This document shows positions 1 through 11,479 of a stretch of 64,000 nucleotides of DNA, in pieces. The notes below the pieces were generated by a model. That model worked only from the letters and a program-made list of their open reading frames with translations. It did no database searches and was not told where the DNA came from. Numbering within the stretch: the first letter of the stretch is position 1; the number at the start of each line of letters is the position of its first letter. A program made the translations under genes and the position numbers. Source of the stretch: Buddleja alternifolia (taxonomy: Eukaryota > Streptophyta > Magnoliopsida > Lamiales > Scrophulariaceae); contig WHWC01000106.1 in the NCBI GenBank assembly GCA_019426215.1, forward strand, positions 62,001 to 126,000, in the 5' to 3' direction.

Positions 1-479
1 TCCTTTTCAGCCTAAATTCCAGCATTATATGATGGGTAAGAATCACTTTTGGCCATAATTCAGCACATGTGTTGAGGGGTTGTCATAAGTGTGTTTCTTG
101 GTAGATTTACTTTATGGGTGCCAAATCAGAAACAACCTCCATATTGAAACGTAATTTAGGTATACTTAGCGAATGAATTGGACAAAATGTCCTTCTGGAA
201 AGTTGTAGAGCTGTGTTATATCTGAACATGGGGACTTGAATCATCCCATTTGGAGATCGGTGGAGAATTTTATGAGGAAATTACTAAGACTGCGCTGGAA
301 AGCAAGAAAATGGCAGCATGCATGTGTTTTGTTGAAGTTTTCACACGGTTATGCTTGGTGGAATTCTTAAGGCCGAAAGTTTAGCATTTTTTAGCTGGTT
401 GGAATCTTAAAATCCAAACTTTAAGCATCACCTTAGGTGGAATTCTCATTGGGGAACTTTAATGGGAATTCTTAATGCA

Positions 480-1460
480 TACTTTGGTGCTATAAAAGGA
501 GGGGGGAACCCATACTCTTCATCATTCACTATCAATTTCAGATTCTTGGAGGAGAGAAGGAGGAGGAATCGGTCCTCAAGCTTCATTCATCACCATTCTT
601 CATCATTCTAAGAGGAGAAAGCTAGGAATTGAAGCTCCAATCAAGGGGCCATCATCTATCACATTAGAGGGAGTTTTTATAGCCTTTTCATTTCATTCAT
701 GTCTATGAACATGTGTATTTATTCATTATTGTTTTTCATAATATCTATCATGAACTAAATTCATATAAGACTAAGGCTATGTAAGGTCAAATTGTGATAT
801 ATGCTTATAATAGATGATTGTTGAGGTTATACTTATATTGTTATGTGATGTGAATTTGTGTTTTTACCTATCTTGCATATACTTGATCACTATATGTTAG
901 AATCTTATGCCTAGGTTGATATTTCGGGAGAAAATTAACTTAGGGTGCAAGAAATTCACATCATGACCCGCAACTAATGAAGAATTGCCCTAGACATAGG
1001 TAAAGATTCCCGGGTGAAGTTGTTCGATTCTAATCGAGTGAACTCTAGTACGTTAATACATGTTTAGTGGTTAGATTTCCGGATAGGAATATTTGGGAAA
1101 TCACGATCTAAGCATAGGAGTTTATACGCGAGACATCGGTTATTCTCTACCCTCGGAGCTCTCACCATAACAATATAAGTGTAATCCTTCAACAAGAACC
1201 TTTATAAGTATATTTGATCAATTTGAACCTAGCATGTGCCTTAGTCTCCCTTTATAATTGGTTTTAAATCACTTGCTCATCTTTGTTCTTGTTCTTTACA
1301 AATTTTATTTGAATTTATTTTTACTTTGTTTATTCACTTCATTACAAATCTTAAACTAGAATTCAAGTCCTTGAGGTTCGACAATCCGGACTTACAATCC
1401 ATTTATTACTACACACGACTAGTGCACTTACTATCATAGCACGTTAGCTTTTAGCGTGTC
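480..1460 (+). other. LTR/leader-like sequence, degraded
   Basis: A TATA-like box (tataaaag, 491-498) is followed by a pyrimidine/purine-rich leader. Near 1376-1430 the text (ggttcgacaatccgg, then actagtgcactta) resembles the sequence that plant Ty3/gypsy elements carry just before the primer-binding region. No second LTR, coding domain or target duplication is visible, so this is either a decayed LTR plus leader or an unrelated promoter. No coding sequence is seen from 1 to 2315. Confidence 0.3.
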
Positions 1461-2107
1461 ACATACTTGCATGGACGGACATTTTGACACCATAATACAA
1501 TTTTTCAAGTAAAATCCATTTCTTTTCTAAATTCTTATTTAAAACCGATTTTGCAACTGTTACTCCAATGATCACGGAATGAAGCTTATGTCATTTCACC
1601 TTGCTTGAAATCTTTTGAGGTTAAACTTTTCAAAAGAAAACCACTTTTCATACGATCACTGGTGCTCACTAAGCCTTTGCTTACATATTTTCTTTCTTCC
1701 TTCTAGTTATCGGCAAGATCGGCTGTGGACTAGTCCACATGATCAATCTTAGTAAAGGACTTGTGTAGTAGATGTTTTCTCTTTGACTTTTGTTGTTAGC
1801 GATCTTAAGGCTATGCCGGACTTGATAAGTGATCTGGGTTTCGTGTATGCATGTATGGTATGGTAGTGTATGTAGATGTGGTTCTGAAACTAGGCAATGA
1901 TGTTTGCTTCTTGTTTTCCGCTATTGGACGGTTGTCTTAATCTATGTATGTATAAACCTCATATAAGTTGGATCTTGCTTATGCAAATTGGTGCGTGAAA
2001 ATGCTAGCATGAGGAATCATATTGGGGATAAATCATATAAAGAAGCTCCAGCTGAAGAAGCTATTTTTTTCGAGACTCATCACTTTCTTTCAAAAATAAG
2101 CAAATCA
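1461..2107. other. Intergenic, no gene seen
   Basis: No credible reading frame, RNA gene or terminal repeat is visible. The text between 1690 and 1980 resembles an untranslated 3' region but has no associated coding sequence. Confidence 0.5.
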
Positions 2108-2315
2108 ATGGTGGGAATTCTTATTCTAGCACAAAAGTTGGTCCTGTTAAAATAAGTGCACTTTCTAGAATAAGATCTTCTAGTAAGTTCTAGAATTAAG
2201 TACTCTAGATATTTTCCTAGTTAAATCTAGAGAATGATGTTACTAGTATGTTCCTAGAAAAATCTTGATAAATAGAAATATCTAGATACATATGTAGAAA
2301 TATCTAGACAATATA
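2108..2315 (+). other. TCTAGA-rich LTR-like flank, left part
   Basis: This stretch is dense in tctaga/ctagaa motifs and continues on the other side of the CACTA insertion at 11774, where a TATA-like box follows. The style resembles the LTR of the chromovirus at 60859-61345, which also has a ctagaattct-rich promoter region, but I could not align the two over a long stretch. The last three bases (ata, 2313-2315) are the left copy of the CACTA target duplication. Confidence 0.35.
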
Positions 2316-2625
2316 CACTAGTACAGAAAAGACCTGTTACAGCGCACATTTTACAGCGGTTTTTGGGAAACCGCTGAACGGAGAGACTTATTACAGCGGT
2401 TTATAAGTGAACCGTTATAATGGATATTAACCGGGTACCTATTACAACGATTTTTTATCGAACCGCTGTAATAGTTCCAACTTATTATAGCGGTTCGATA
2501 AAAAACCGCTATTATAGCGCGAACAAAAAAAAAAAAAAATTATAGCGGTTCAGGAATGAACCGCTATAACTGGTAAACCGGTTATAGCGGTTAGTTCCCG
2601 AACCGCTATAAAACGTAATTAAAAA
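2316..2625. repeat. 5' TIR and subterminal palindrome array of the CACTA element
   Basis: After the 28-bp terminal repeat there are about six copies of a tta(c/t)agcggtt ... aaccgct(g/a)taa inverted pair, each able to form a short hairpin (near 2337, 2390, 2440, 2488, 2542 and 2583). The outer pairs mostly read tacagcgg while the inner ones read tatagcgg. In the family, subterminal repeats bind the element-encoded accessory protein; that role here is inferred. Confidence 0.85.
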
Positions 2626-2635
2626 AAAAAAATTC

Positions 2636-3000
2636 CCCCCCTTTTTTCCCCCCAAAAACTGAGCTCTCCCCCTCATTTCTCTCTACTATCTCTCACTCTC
2701 TACTCTACTTTCTCTCTCTCTACTCTACTATCTCTCTCACTCTCCACCACCGCCCCCGCCACCGTCTCCACCACAATCCGTCATCGCCGCCGCCGCCCCA
2801 TTTGATTTTTCTCTATCTCTCTACTCGATCTCTCTCCCTATACTCTACTCTCTCTTTGTCTATACTCTCTCTCTCACTCTCAAGCTAACCTAAACCGCCC
2901 CCGTCCCGTCGCCACCACCTCCACCACCACCCCAAACCGCCGCCGCCGCCGCCCAAGCAGCCACCGCCGCCGTGACCCACCACTCTCCTCCTCTCTCTCT
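2636..3000 (+). promoter_or_regulatory. CT-rich and CCG-rich leader of the CACTA transposase gene
   Basis: Long runs of ctctct and cgccgccgcc/ccaccacc lie between the subterminal repeats and the tandem repeat block. This composition is common in plant 5' untranslated leaders. No TATA box clearly tied to a start site was found, so promoter function is an inference from position. Confidence 0.35.
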
Positions 3001-3240
3001 TTATAGGTATATATATATATATGTTTATATATGTTATGTTATATATATATATATTATGTATATATTAAATTTAGGTTATGTGTTAATTTCTTGTTTGTTA
3101 TATATTAATGTTATGTTAATTAGGATTTTGTGATGTATATAATGTAGGTTATATGTTAATTTGTTAATTATTGTTATATATATCATGTTATGTTAATTGG
3201 GGTTTTATAAATTATATAGTGGATTTTTGTTATTATGTTC

Positions 3241-3790
3241 TAGTTGATTTTTTACTAACTTTGAATGCAAATCTGATTTGTTCTAGGCATCTCATGAGTA
3301 TGTTCGATATATGTATGTATATCCCTATGTGTCTAGTTTCATATGAATAAAACGGTTCATGAATCGGAGCTTTCCACAATGAGTTATGAATTTTCTCGTG
3401 AAGACGCGCACAGCTATTTTGAAAATTGACAGATTTTTCTCTAACTTTGAATACAAATCTGCTTTTTTCTAGACATCTACTGAGTATGTGAGATATATTT
3501 GTGGATAGCCCTATGTGTCTAGTTTCATAAGAAGAAAACGGTTCATGAATCGGAGCTTTCCACAATGAGTTATGAATTTTCTCGTGAAGACGCGCACAGC
3601 TGTTTTGAAAATTGACAGATTTTTCTCTAACTTTGAATACAAATATGCTTTTTTCTAGACATCTACTGAGTATGTGAGATATATTTGTGGATAGCCCTAT
3701 GTGTCTAGTTTCATAAGAAGAAAACGGTTCATGAATCCGAGTTTTCTACAATTATTTATGAATTTTCTCGTGAAGACGCGCACAACTTTC
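3241..3790. repeat. Three tandem copies of a ~186-bp unit
   Basis: Units begin near 3241, 3427 and 3613. Units two and three are almost identical; unit one is more diverged and a few bases shorter. Each contains ctatgtgtctagtttcat and gaattttctcgtgaag. The block lies in the untranslated or intronic region upstream of the TNP2 start. The minus-strand open frame across it is a by-product of the repeat. Confidence 0.85.
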
Positions 3791-4305
3791 TGCACAACCG
3801 AGAAGTTCCAAAAACTTTATATCGTGATGCTTTAATTTATTTGTAGTTTTATGTGCTTTTGGATCCAATTGGTGATCAATATTTATAATATGATGCTTTA
3901 TTTGTAGTTTTTTATGTGATCTATGTGATCCAACTGGTGATCAATATTTGTAGTTGTTCCCCTGGAAATATGATGTTTTATGTGATCCAACTGGTGATCA
4001 ATATTTTTGTATCATTTTGTGTTCATTGTGGGTGAAAGATTAGAGTGTTGGGTTTGTTGTGGTTGAAATTGGTAGTATTTTTTACGTCGTTTCCCTGTTG
4101 AGATTTTAGCGGATCGTAAGATTCGACTTCTGTTGGTTACAACCCACTGAGAAGATTAAGTCGAGAACTTGGTAGAAATATTTGGGTCGTTACTCTGACG
4201 AATTTTTTATAGAATAATGCGAAATAAATTAAAAATAAATTTATTTAATTAATTTAATTATCAACTGATATTAAAATTATTTAATTTAATGAATTGAGAA
4301 TTTAG

Positions 4306-6663
4306 ATGGATCGAAGTTGGATTGTAGCGGATCGTATGTCGGAGCAATATGGGAAAGGGGTGAAAGAATTCATCGACTTTGCGGTTGAGCATGCATCGGA
4401 TCCGACTAGGATTAGTTGTCCATGTTTACGTTGTTGTTTTGGAAAGAGAATTAGTCCACGTGATTTGGAAGATTATTTGGTGTGTAATGGAATTGATAAA
4501 AGCTACACACGATGGACAAGACACGGTGAAAGCAGTGCCACCTCAGCTGATTTGGGTGATACATCATATCGATCAGTAGATTTTGACATGGATGATTATG
4601 AGGCTGATCGTTTGGAGGAGATGACCAATGTGATTGAGGAGGATTTGCGAAATTGTCCCAAGATGTTCAACAATTTGACAAGTGATTCAAAGACACCCCT
4701 GTATAGTGGTAGTAATTTCACAAGACTGAAAGCAGTCCTAAATCTCTACAAGTTAAAAGCTAACAATGGGTGGAGTGATAAGAGTTTCACAGACTTACTT
4801 GGTCTATTAAAAAGTATGTTACCCGATGATAATGTGTTACCTAATCGTACTTATGAGGCTAAGAAGATGTTAACTGCAATTGGCATGGGATATGAGAGGA
4901 TACATGCTTGTTTCAATGATTGCATCTTGTTTAGAAAGGACTATGCATCATTGACGGTGTGTCCCAAATGTGGCACCTCACGGTACAAGAAGAATGGATC
5001 TGCTCCTGTCAAAACAGCATGGTATTTGCCCATAATACCTAGATTTAGACGCATGTACAGTAGTGAAGCGTTTGCCAAGGACTTGACATGGTATGCTGAT
5101 AGAAGGCTTGAACAAGGGATTGAAGATAACAAGATTAGACATCCTTCAGATTCTCCTCAATGGAAAAAGATCGATAATGATTTCCCTGAATTTAGGGAAG
5201 AACCAAGAAATTTACCCCTTGTATTGGCTACAGATGGAATGAACCCACATGGCTTGCAAAGTAGCTCACATAGTACATGGCCGGTGATTTTGATAATCTA
5301 CAACCTACCCCCTTCGCGATGCATGAAGCGAGAGCATATTATGATGCCTATACTAATTTGCGGGCCGAAACAACCTGGAAATGATATAGATGTCTACTTG
5401 GCCCCTTTAATTGAGGATTTGAAGGAGTTGTGGGAGACCGGTATTAAAGTGTATGATGGGTTTAGAAAAGAAAGCTTCAATCTCAGAGTTATGTTGTTTA
5501 GTACAATCAATGATTTTCCAGCAAGAGCTAATCTCGAGGGATATGCTGTACATGGGCAATGTGCATGCCCCATATGTGTCAAGGGTACAGATCAATATAG
5601 ACTCCCACACTCTCAGAAATATGCATTCCAAGGGCATCGAAGATGGTTGAATCGAGAACATCGATATCGTCGGTGGAAGAAAGCTTTCAATGGGAGCATA
5701 GAAGAATGTCGAGCTCCTAAGTGTTTGACCGGTGAAGAGGTGTTTGAGAATGTAAAAGACTTGGATATCAAGTTCGGAAAGACTTTTGCAGGCGGCCTTG
5801 CAAAAACTGGGTGGAAAAAAAGGTCAATTTTTTTTGATTTGCCGTATTGGAAATCTTTACATGTTAGACATTTTCTTGATATAATGCATATTGAGAAAAA
5901 TGTATTTGATAGTGTCATTGGTACTCTTCTAAATGTGCCCGGCAAGACAAAAGATGGAGTAAAGTCAAGGTTGGACTTAGTTGAAATGAAGATAAGAGGT
6001 AAATTGGCACCAACAATGAAGGGAAAACGTACTTATTTACCTCCAGCAGCTCACACGCTATCTAGAAAAGAAAACATTGCATTATGTGAGTTTCTTTGTG
6101 GAGTGAAAGTTCCCGAAGGGTATTCTTCGAACATTAGCAGTCTTGTATCAATGAAGGACTTGAAGCTAAAGCATATGAAGACTCATGATTGCCATGTAAT
6201 CATGGATCATTTGCTACCAATTGCTTTACGGGCCATTCTGCCAAAAAAGGTGAGAGAAACGATAACTAGATTGTGTTTCTTCTTCAAAGCAATGTGGAGC
6301 AAGGTGTTTGATCCTGAACAATTGCCTGCACTTCAGAAACAACTTGTCCTCACTTTGTGTGAGCTTGAGATGTATTTCCCACCCGCGTTTTTTGATATAA
6401 TGACTCACCTACCTATTCACTTGGTTAGAGAGACACAACTTTGTGGACCAGCTTTTATGAGATCTATGTATCCGGCTGAGCGTTATATGAAGGTATTGAA
6501 AGGCTATGTGAAAAATCGTAGCCGGCCGGAAGGTTGCATTGTTGAGCGGTACATAGTTGATGAAGCTATTACATTTTGCACAGAATATCTGAATGATTCT
6601 AACGTTGCAGAGCTTCAAAAGTCTCCTGTTGTGAGGGGGGGGGAACAGAAGGAGAAAGCGTAA
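4306..6663 (+). CDS. TNP2-type CACTA transposase (TNPD), N-terminal and catalytic part
   Basis: A 785-codon frame starts with MDRSWI, a typical start for plant TNP2 proteins. Residues ~3-75 match the transposase-associated domain (CPCLRC, then DYLVCNGI). Residues ~225-440 are the TNP2/Transposase_21 core, with LATDGMNPHG near 305 and INDFPA near 401, each holding a conserved acidic residue, and a CPIC pair near 423. MHIEKNVFDS follows near 527. A DUF4218-like segment (FDIMTHLPIHL) lies at ~670-770. The frame then ends early: just before the stop is a run of nine G (6635-6643), and the family sequence continues in another frame directly after it. The protein would catalyse cut-and-paste transposition in the nucleus; this copy is broken at the C-terminal side. 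Confidence 0.9.
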   Translation: MDRSWIVADRMSEQYGKGVKEFIDFAVEHASDPTRISCPCLRCCFGKRISPRDLEDYLVCNGIDKSYTRWTRHGESSATSADLGDTSYRSVDFDMDDYEADRLEEMTNVIEEDLRNCPKMFNNLTSDSKTPLYSGSNFTRLKAVLNLYKLKANNGWSDKSFTDLLGLLKSMLPDDNVLPNRTYEAKKMLTAIGMGYERIHACFNDCILFRKDYASLTVCPKCGTSRYKKNGSAPVKTAWYLPIIPRFRRMYSSEAFAKDLTWYADRRLEQGIEDNKIRHPSDSPQWKKIDNDFPEFREEPRNLPLVLATDGMNPHGLQSSSHSTWPVILIIYNLPPSRCMKREHIMMPILICGPKQPGNDIDVYLAPLIEDLKELWETGIKVYDGFRKESFNLRVMLFSTINDFPARANLEGYAVHGQCACPICVKGTDQYRLPHSQKYAFQGHRRWLNREHRYRRWKKAFNGSIEECRAPKCLTGEEVFENVKDLDIKFGKTFAGGLAKTGWKKRSIFFDLPYWKSLHVRHFLDIMHIEKNVFDSVIGTLLNVPGKTKDGVKSRLDLVEMKIRGKLAPTMKGKRTYLPPAAHTLSRKENIALCEFLCGVKVPEGYSSNISSLVSMKDLKLKHMKTHDCHVIMDHLLPIALRAILPKKVRETITRLCFFFKAMWSKVFDPEQLPALQKQLVLTLCELEMYFPPAFFDIMTHLPIHLVRETQLCGPAFMRSMYPAERYMKVLKGYVKNRSRPEGCIVERYIVDEAITFCTEYLNDSNVAELQKSPVVRGGEQKEKA

Positions 6664-6681
6664 TTGGAAAGCAAGTAGTGA

Positions 6682-7545
6682 GTGTTCCTAGCAAACAAAA
6701 GGATCAGGCACACCTATATGTGCTCCACAACACCGATGAGGTTGAGCCATATGTTGAAGAGCACAAGGACCAACTTAGGAGAACATAACAAGAGTTTTAT
6801 CGATTGGTTCCGAAAGTGTATTCAAGAGAAACAAAATGAGAATTCACTTTTAGTTTCAGATAAATTGGCACGGTTGTCGGTGGGCCCGGGCAGATTCGTA
6901 TTTTGTCATTCGGGTTATCGTATAAATGGTGTCACATTTTATACAAAAGACCAAGATGAACGGAGTACAATGCAGAATAGTGGGGTGAGTCTTGTAGCTG
7001 AAGCATTGCATATCTCAAGTGCGAAAGATAATAGCCCTATCTATGCCACTTTACCATATTATGGGGTGATTGAACGTATATGGGAGCTGGATTACAGTTG
7101 GTTTCGGGTGCCTGTATTTGGGTGTAGGTGGGTTGACCATAAAAATGGTATCGATGATAGTGAAATAGGTTTTACTCGAGTAGACCTTGAAAAGGTGGGA
7201 TACAAAGATGAACCTTTCATTTTGGCATCTCAAGCTAAACAAGTGTTTTTTGTCACCGATCCTGTCGATAAGAGGTGGTCCATTGTTTTATCAGCAAACA
7301 AAAATACTTGTATTGAGGATGATGGCCTATATAATGAAGATGATGGAGGAAATCCTATCTTAGGTGGTTCACAATCCACAAATAGTGACGGTGACTTGGA
7401 TATCAGTGATGATGAATTGTATATGCAAGAAGATCACCAAGAAGGGATATGGATTAATCCATCTGTTCGTCGGCGTACTAAACAAAATGGTCGTACTGAG
7501 GGATCACAAAAGATTAGTAAACCAGCGACAAAAAGAAAACGATGA
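6682..7545 (+). pseudogene. TNP2 transposase C-terminal part (DUF4216-like), frameshifted
   Basis: This 287-codon frame continues the transposase. Family sequence is recognisable from FIDWFRK onward, then YYGVIERIWELDY and VPVFGCRWVD, the signature of the DUF4216 region of CACTA transposases, and ends in an acidic then basic tail. Residues before FIDWFRK are out of frame: between 6644 and ~6775 the matching sequence (including AHLYVLHNTDEVEPYVEEH) lies in a third frame, which ends in a stop near 6782. Two compensating shifts, at the G9 run and near 6776-6784, therefore separate this piece from the catalytic part. An alternative is a misplaced intron, but no good GT-AG pair removes the problem. 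Confidence 0.8.
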
Positions 7546-7698
7546 AAGGTATTTGAACTTATTTGATAATTATATGAGTAACTTATTTGAACTCTTTTGT
7601 TAAGTATGCAATTAAAGTGTAAATTATATTGAACCCGCTTGTAATATTATATTAGTGAATGAGTTACACTAACTTCTGTACTTTTTTGCTTTTGTAGG

Positions 7699-7760
7699 TC
7701 GATACCGTATACCACCACAGTCACCCTCTCCTCCGCCACTACCACGACGACCACCACCAA
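7699..7760 (+). other. Possible short proline-rich exon between the two CACTA genes
   Basis: Flanked by tttgtag on the left and gtaagc on the right, this ~62-base piece is CCACCA-rich. It may be a 5' exon of the second gene or a 3' untranslated exon of the first. Splicing is inferred only from the border dinucleotides. Confidence 0.35.
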
Positions 7761-7902
7761 TGTAAGCTTATCAATATTTGATTTTCTACTTTTTGATGTG
7801 ATTTATATGATCCAACTGGTTAATGATGTGATTAATGCATATATATTTGTTTGCGTTTGTTGTTGTTGAAATATTTGAATTTTCACTTATGAAATCTTGT
7901 AG

Positions 7903-9404
7903 ATGGATTCTGGAGGTGCTACAAACCCAAGTGTTGAAAGTGAGATACGGAGAGGTATTAAGCAATGAAGAAAGTAATAAAGGCCAAAAGTAAAGGCATA
8001 AAGCTACAAGTTGGTTGGAACGAGCAGGGTCAACCAGTTGACCCAAATAAATCAACTTTTGTTGGTTACATTGGCGTGATAGCTCGTGACAGGGTCCCTA
8101 TTACTATCAGTGATTGGCGCAGCGTCCCTGCAGCAATAAAATATGCCATTTGGAATGAAATAGCTGTAAGTTAGTTATTATATATTATGTTTTTAATTGG
8201 TAAATGTAGTTTTTTTTTCTCTAAATTAACATTTTTATATACTTTGTTCTTTGTTTTTTATAGTTGTCCTTTGATATTGACGAAAGTAGACAGAAGTTCG
8301 TCTTAGCCGAGGCTGGGAAGCTAGCTCGAAACTACAGGAGCTACTTGACCAGAATCTGGGTAGAGGATGATGATGGGAACATTAATTCAAGCCCACCCGA
8401 AAAATATCGTATATCTCAAGAAGATTGGACAAAATTTGTAGAAATACGCCAAAGTGAAGCTTTTCAGGTTATTATTTTAATTTATGGTTTCATTTTAATT
8501 TATTTGAAACTATATACATTGACTAATGCCTTGATTATATAATGAACAGCAACTACGTAAGGAAAATCGGGAAAGAGCAAAGGAACCTGAATATCCTTAC
8601 AGGGCATCACGTCTTGGATATGCTCAAGTGGAGTATATTGAGGTATGTAGTTCGTTACAAGTTGTAATTCTAATCAAATTTCCTTACAAATTTTCTAATC
8701 AAATTTCCTTAATTACAAATTTTCTAATCAAATTTATTTCCTTACAAATTTTCTTATCATAGAAGCAAAAAAGAAAGGATGCTGGGTCAGATGACATAGA
8801 GGTGACACGAGCACTAGTGTGGAGGGTTGCACATTCTGACAGCCAGGACAAGATTGATAATGTCAATGTTAAAAGAGTAGTGGAATCAATGGTGAGTTAT
8901 TTGCAATTTTAGTTATATAGTGTGTTGTATGTTTTTTTAAAAATAATTTTAAAATAACAATTTTTTGTATTTTTTAAATGTATTATTACAGGAAAGCTTA
9001 TCACAGTAGGGTAGCCACAGTGGACCCGAGAAGACCCGAAATGATATACTGGCTATAGCTCTTAAAAAGAAGGAGCATCCGGGTCGAGTTAGGAGTGTAG
9101 GCTTTGGGGTATCCCAAAAAGATTACTTTTCGGATTCAAAGCCTTCAAAAAATACGGTGATTGATAGCTTGCAAGACACGGTTCAAATGCTCACTCAATC
9201 ACTATTCGAATTGCGACGCGAGTTTGACCAGCATAGGGCGTCTGGGTCGCAGCAGCCACATACAGAAGAGGCGGTTTCTTTGAAAGATAGCTGCCCAGAA
9301 GTGAAAGACCTTCCTCAGGTAATTAATGAAAAGCATATTGTTTAGTGATAATGTAACTTTAAATCCTATATTTCTGTATGCTATACAACATTTTCTAATA
9401 TAAT

Positions 9405-9438
<34 letters not shown>

Positions 9439-10143
9439 GGATGTGGTGCAGTGTCAATTAGCACTTTGTACACCGTGTTATCGTTTGGTGGCAAGAGGAA
9501 CAATGTACAATCAACCAAAGGATAGAACATTGCATACATGTCCATTAGCCTCCCACCTCGTGAAAGTGTCGATTGACATTGCAATTGAAGATATTGCACC
9601 CTTACCAGTCCCTCTCGATGATGAAGGAGTGTTTACAATATCTGAGGTTGTGGGATACATGGTTGCTTGGCCTAAGAGTCTTGTGATTGTCGGTGATGCA
9701 TCGGTACGTAATTATTAATAGCTAGTCATTATTAAATTATAACAATTGTTTAATGTTAATAAATATACTTTCATTGATAACGCCCACGTTTTGTTTTCTT
9801 TTGCTTATAGTCTCTCGGAAAATCCAAATCATCAATCGGAAAAAGCAAATCAGAGATGACGAAGCACTCACATGTCAAAAATACACCTCTAGTGGCCAAC
9901 CCTCCTTCTCTAGTGGCCAACCCTTCTGCTCCACGCCCTAATTCACTTGCAGTTCTTCAAAGGTTCTTTGGGATGATGGCTGCTGATAACACTATCCGGA
10001 TAGACATACCCGAGGAAATCTTCAATATCCCCTTTCCAGAATATATTGGGCGGGAAGAGATCGGTGACTTTGTGCATAAAGAACAGATAGGAGCCTCTAT
10101 CATTACTGCTTACATCAAGTTTTTAAATATTAATTAATAAAAA
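7903..10143 (+). pseudogene. Second CACTA gene, 5' part: Transposase_24-like and DUF8039-like exons
   Basis: Likely exons with GT-AG borders are 7903-8165, 8264-8467, 8550-8642, 8763-8891, 8992-9318, 9440-9703 and 9811-~10143. The start is atggattctgg right after an acceptor (7901-7902). Exons one to five give KGIKLQVGWNEQGQPVDPN, VPITISDWRSVP, YPYRASRLGYAQ and VGFGVSQKDYF, the pattern of the plant Transposase_24 (Ptta/En/Spm) family. Exon six (CQLALCTPCYRLVARG ... GYMVAWPKSLV) resembles the DUF8039 module. Damage: a one-base frameshift near 7956-7965, an in-frame TAG at 9007-9009 where the family usually has Glu, and a stop near 10135 before the next exon. In relatives this gene supplies an accessory protein for transposition. 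Confidence 0.7.
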
Positions 10144-10229
10144 GTAAGCTTTTAATTAAATTATTTTACTGCATTAATTTGAACTATGTTTATTTTTGTT
10201 ACTCAAATTTATTTTATGCTCAATTGTAG

Positions 10230-11234
10230 GTGTTTGTGGGTTAATCACGTGGTCCCCGAATAAAAACAAAATAAATTCGGGTTCCTTAGCCCACATTATA
10301 TATCTGTGGTAGCAGGAATTACTCCCACGCAGCGTGTTGACAAATCGCAATATATAGCAAATACTATGATAGCTAGTGCACTGGAGGGGAAGTTGTTTCT
10401 TGCACCTTACAACTCCGGGTGAGCTACTAAAGACACATTGTTATTTTGTAAAATTTGTTACGTAGGCATAACTAATTTAAAATTTTTCTTTTGAATATGC
10501 TGATTAGGGGCCATTGGTTGTTGCTCGTGATTGATCCAATTAAAGAGATCGTTTATTATTTGGATTTTTTGCACGGTGATCCAAATAACCGACGTGATAT
10601 GAAAGATATGATCAATCAGTAAGTTTTATCATTCAATTAAATGTATCCATTATATTTAATATTAAGTTTAAAGTATATATATTATAACTAGACTTCATAT
10701 ATATATATTTGCTTGATATTGACATATTTCCTTGATTTTTGATGTTTTTAACAGCGCTGTGTTGATGTTTCGAGCAAATAACAACAACCAAAAGATCAAA
10801 TCAAAAAACAAGGCCTGTACATGAAGTTGTATACAGGTTAGTTTAATTATATTATTTTAATTATAGTTTCAAGAAATTATTCGTATAAAAGTTATTTGGT
10901 TATCTAATACAATTTTGATTTGAATTTAATTTGTAGTGCCCCATTCAAATAAATGTCATAGATTGTGGGTTCTTCGTCATGAAATTCATGAAAGATATTA
11001 TTAGACACGGAGAATCTATAATCCCACCCGCGGTATGCATAATTCTAATTAATATTAATCAAATTCTAATGTCCCTCTTAAGTTATTAAACATTTTTGTT
11101 GGATTTTAATATTTGTCTTGCAGTACTTTGCTGATTGTCAGTACGCCTCTTACACTATAGCGCAACTTGATGAAGCACGTTCTGAATTGGCACAATATAT
11201 TTTTAAATGCGCTTTTGATATGTCGGCGGTGTAA
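10230..11234 (+). pseudogene. Second CACTA gene, 3' part: Ulp1/C48 cysteine protease domain
   Basis: Probable exons are 10230-10418, 10508-10618, 10755-10836, 10937-11032 and 11124-11234. The catalytic triad of the Ulp1 (SUMO protease) fold is visible: His in GHWLLLVIDP, Asp in VYYLDFL eight residues later, and Cys in DCGFFVMKFM. The C-terminus YASYTIAQLDEARSELAQYIF is typical, and the last exon ends in TAA at 11232-11234. The first exon (10230-10418) needs a frame change near 10305, so the chain is not open throughout. Such domains occur in several plant DNA transposons; their target in the cell is unknown. Confidence 0.75.
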
Positions 11235-11479
11235 GTTGAAAATTATTGTAAATTTTTATTTGATTTAAAAGCAGTGATTAGTTTACATTGGTTTATTGTA
11301 AACTCGTTATTATTTGTAATTATTGGAGATTATTATTTGGTGAATGAAATTAATTTTGGATTTGAATTTGTTGTTTCTGTTGAGCAATTGGTTTGTTTTA
11401 TGTGTTATTGATGAATTGAATTTTGAGCTTGTGGGAAGGATATAGCTAGCTGAAATTATAATAGAAAAAAAAATCATGT

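Noticed and set aside
3233..3565. 110-codon minus-strand frame in the CACTA leader
   Set aside because: It spans the 186-bp tandem repeat, is internally repetitive, and runs against the transposase gene.
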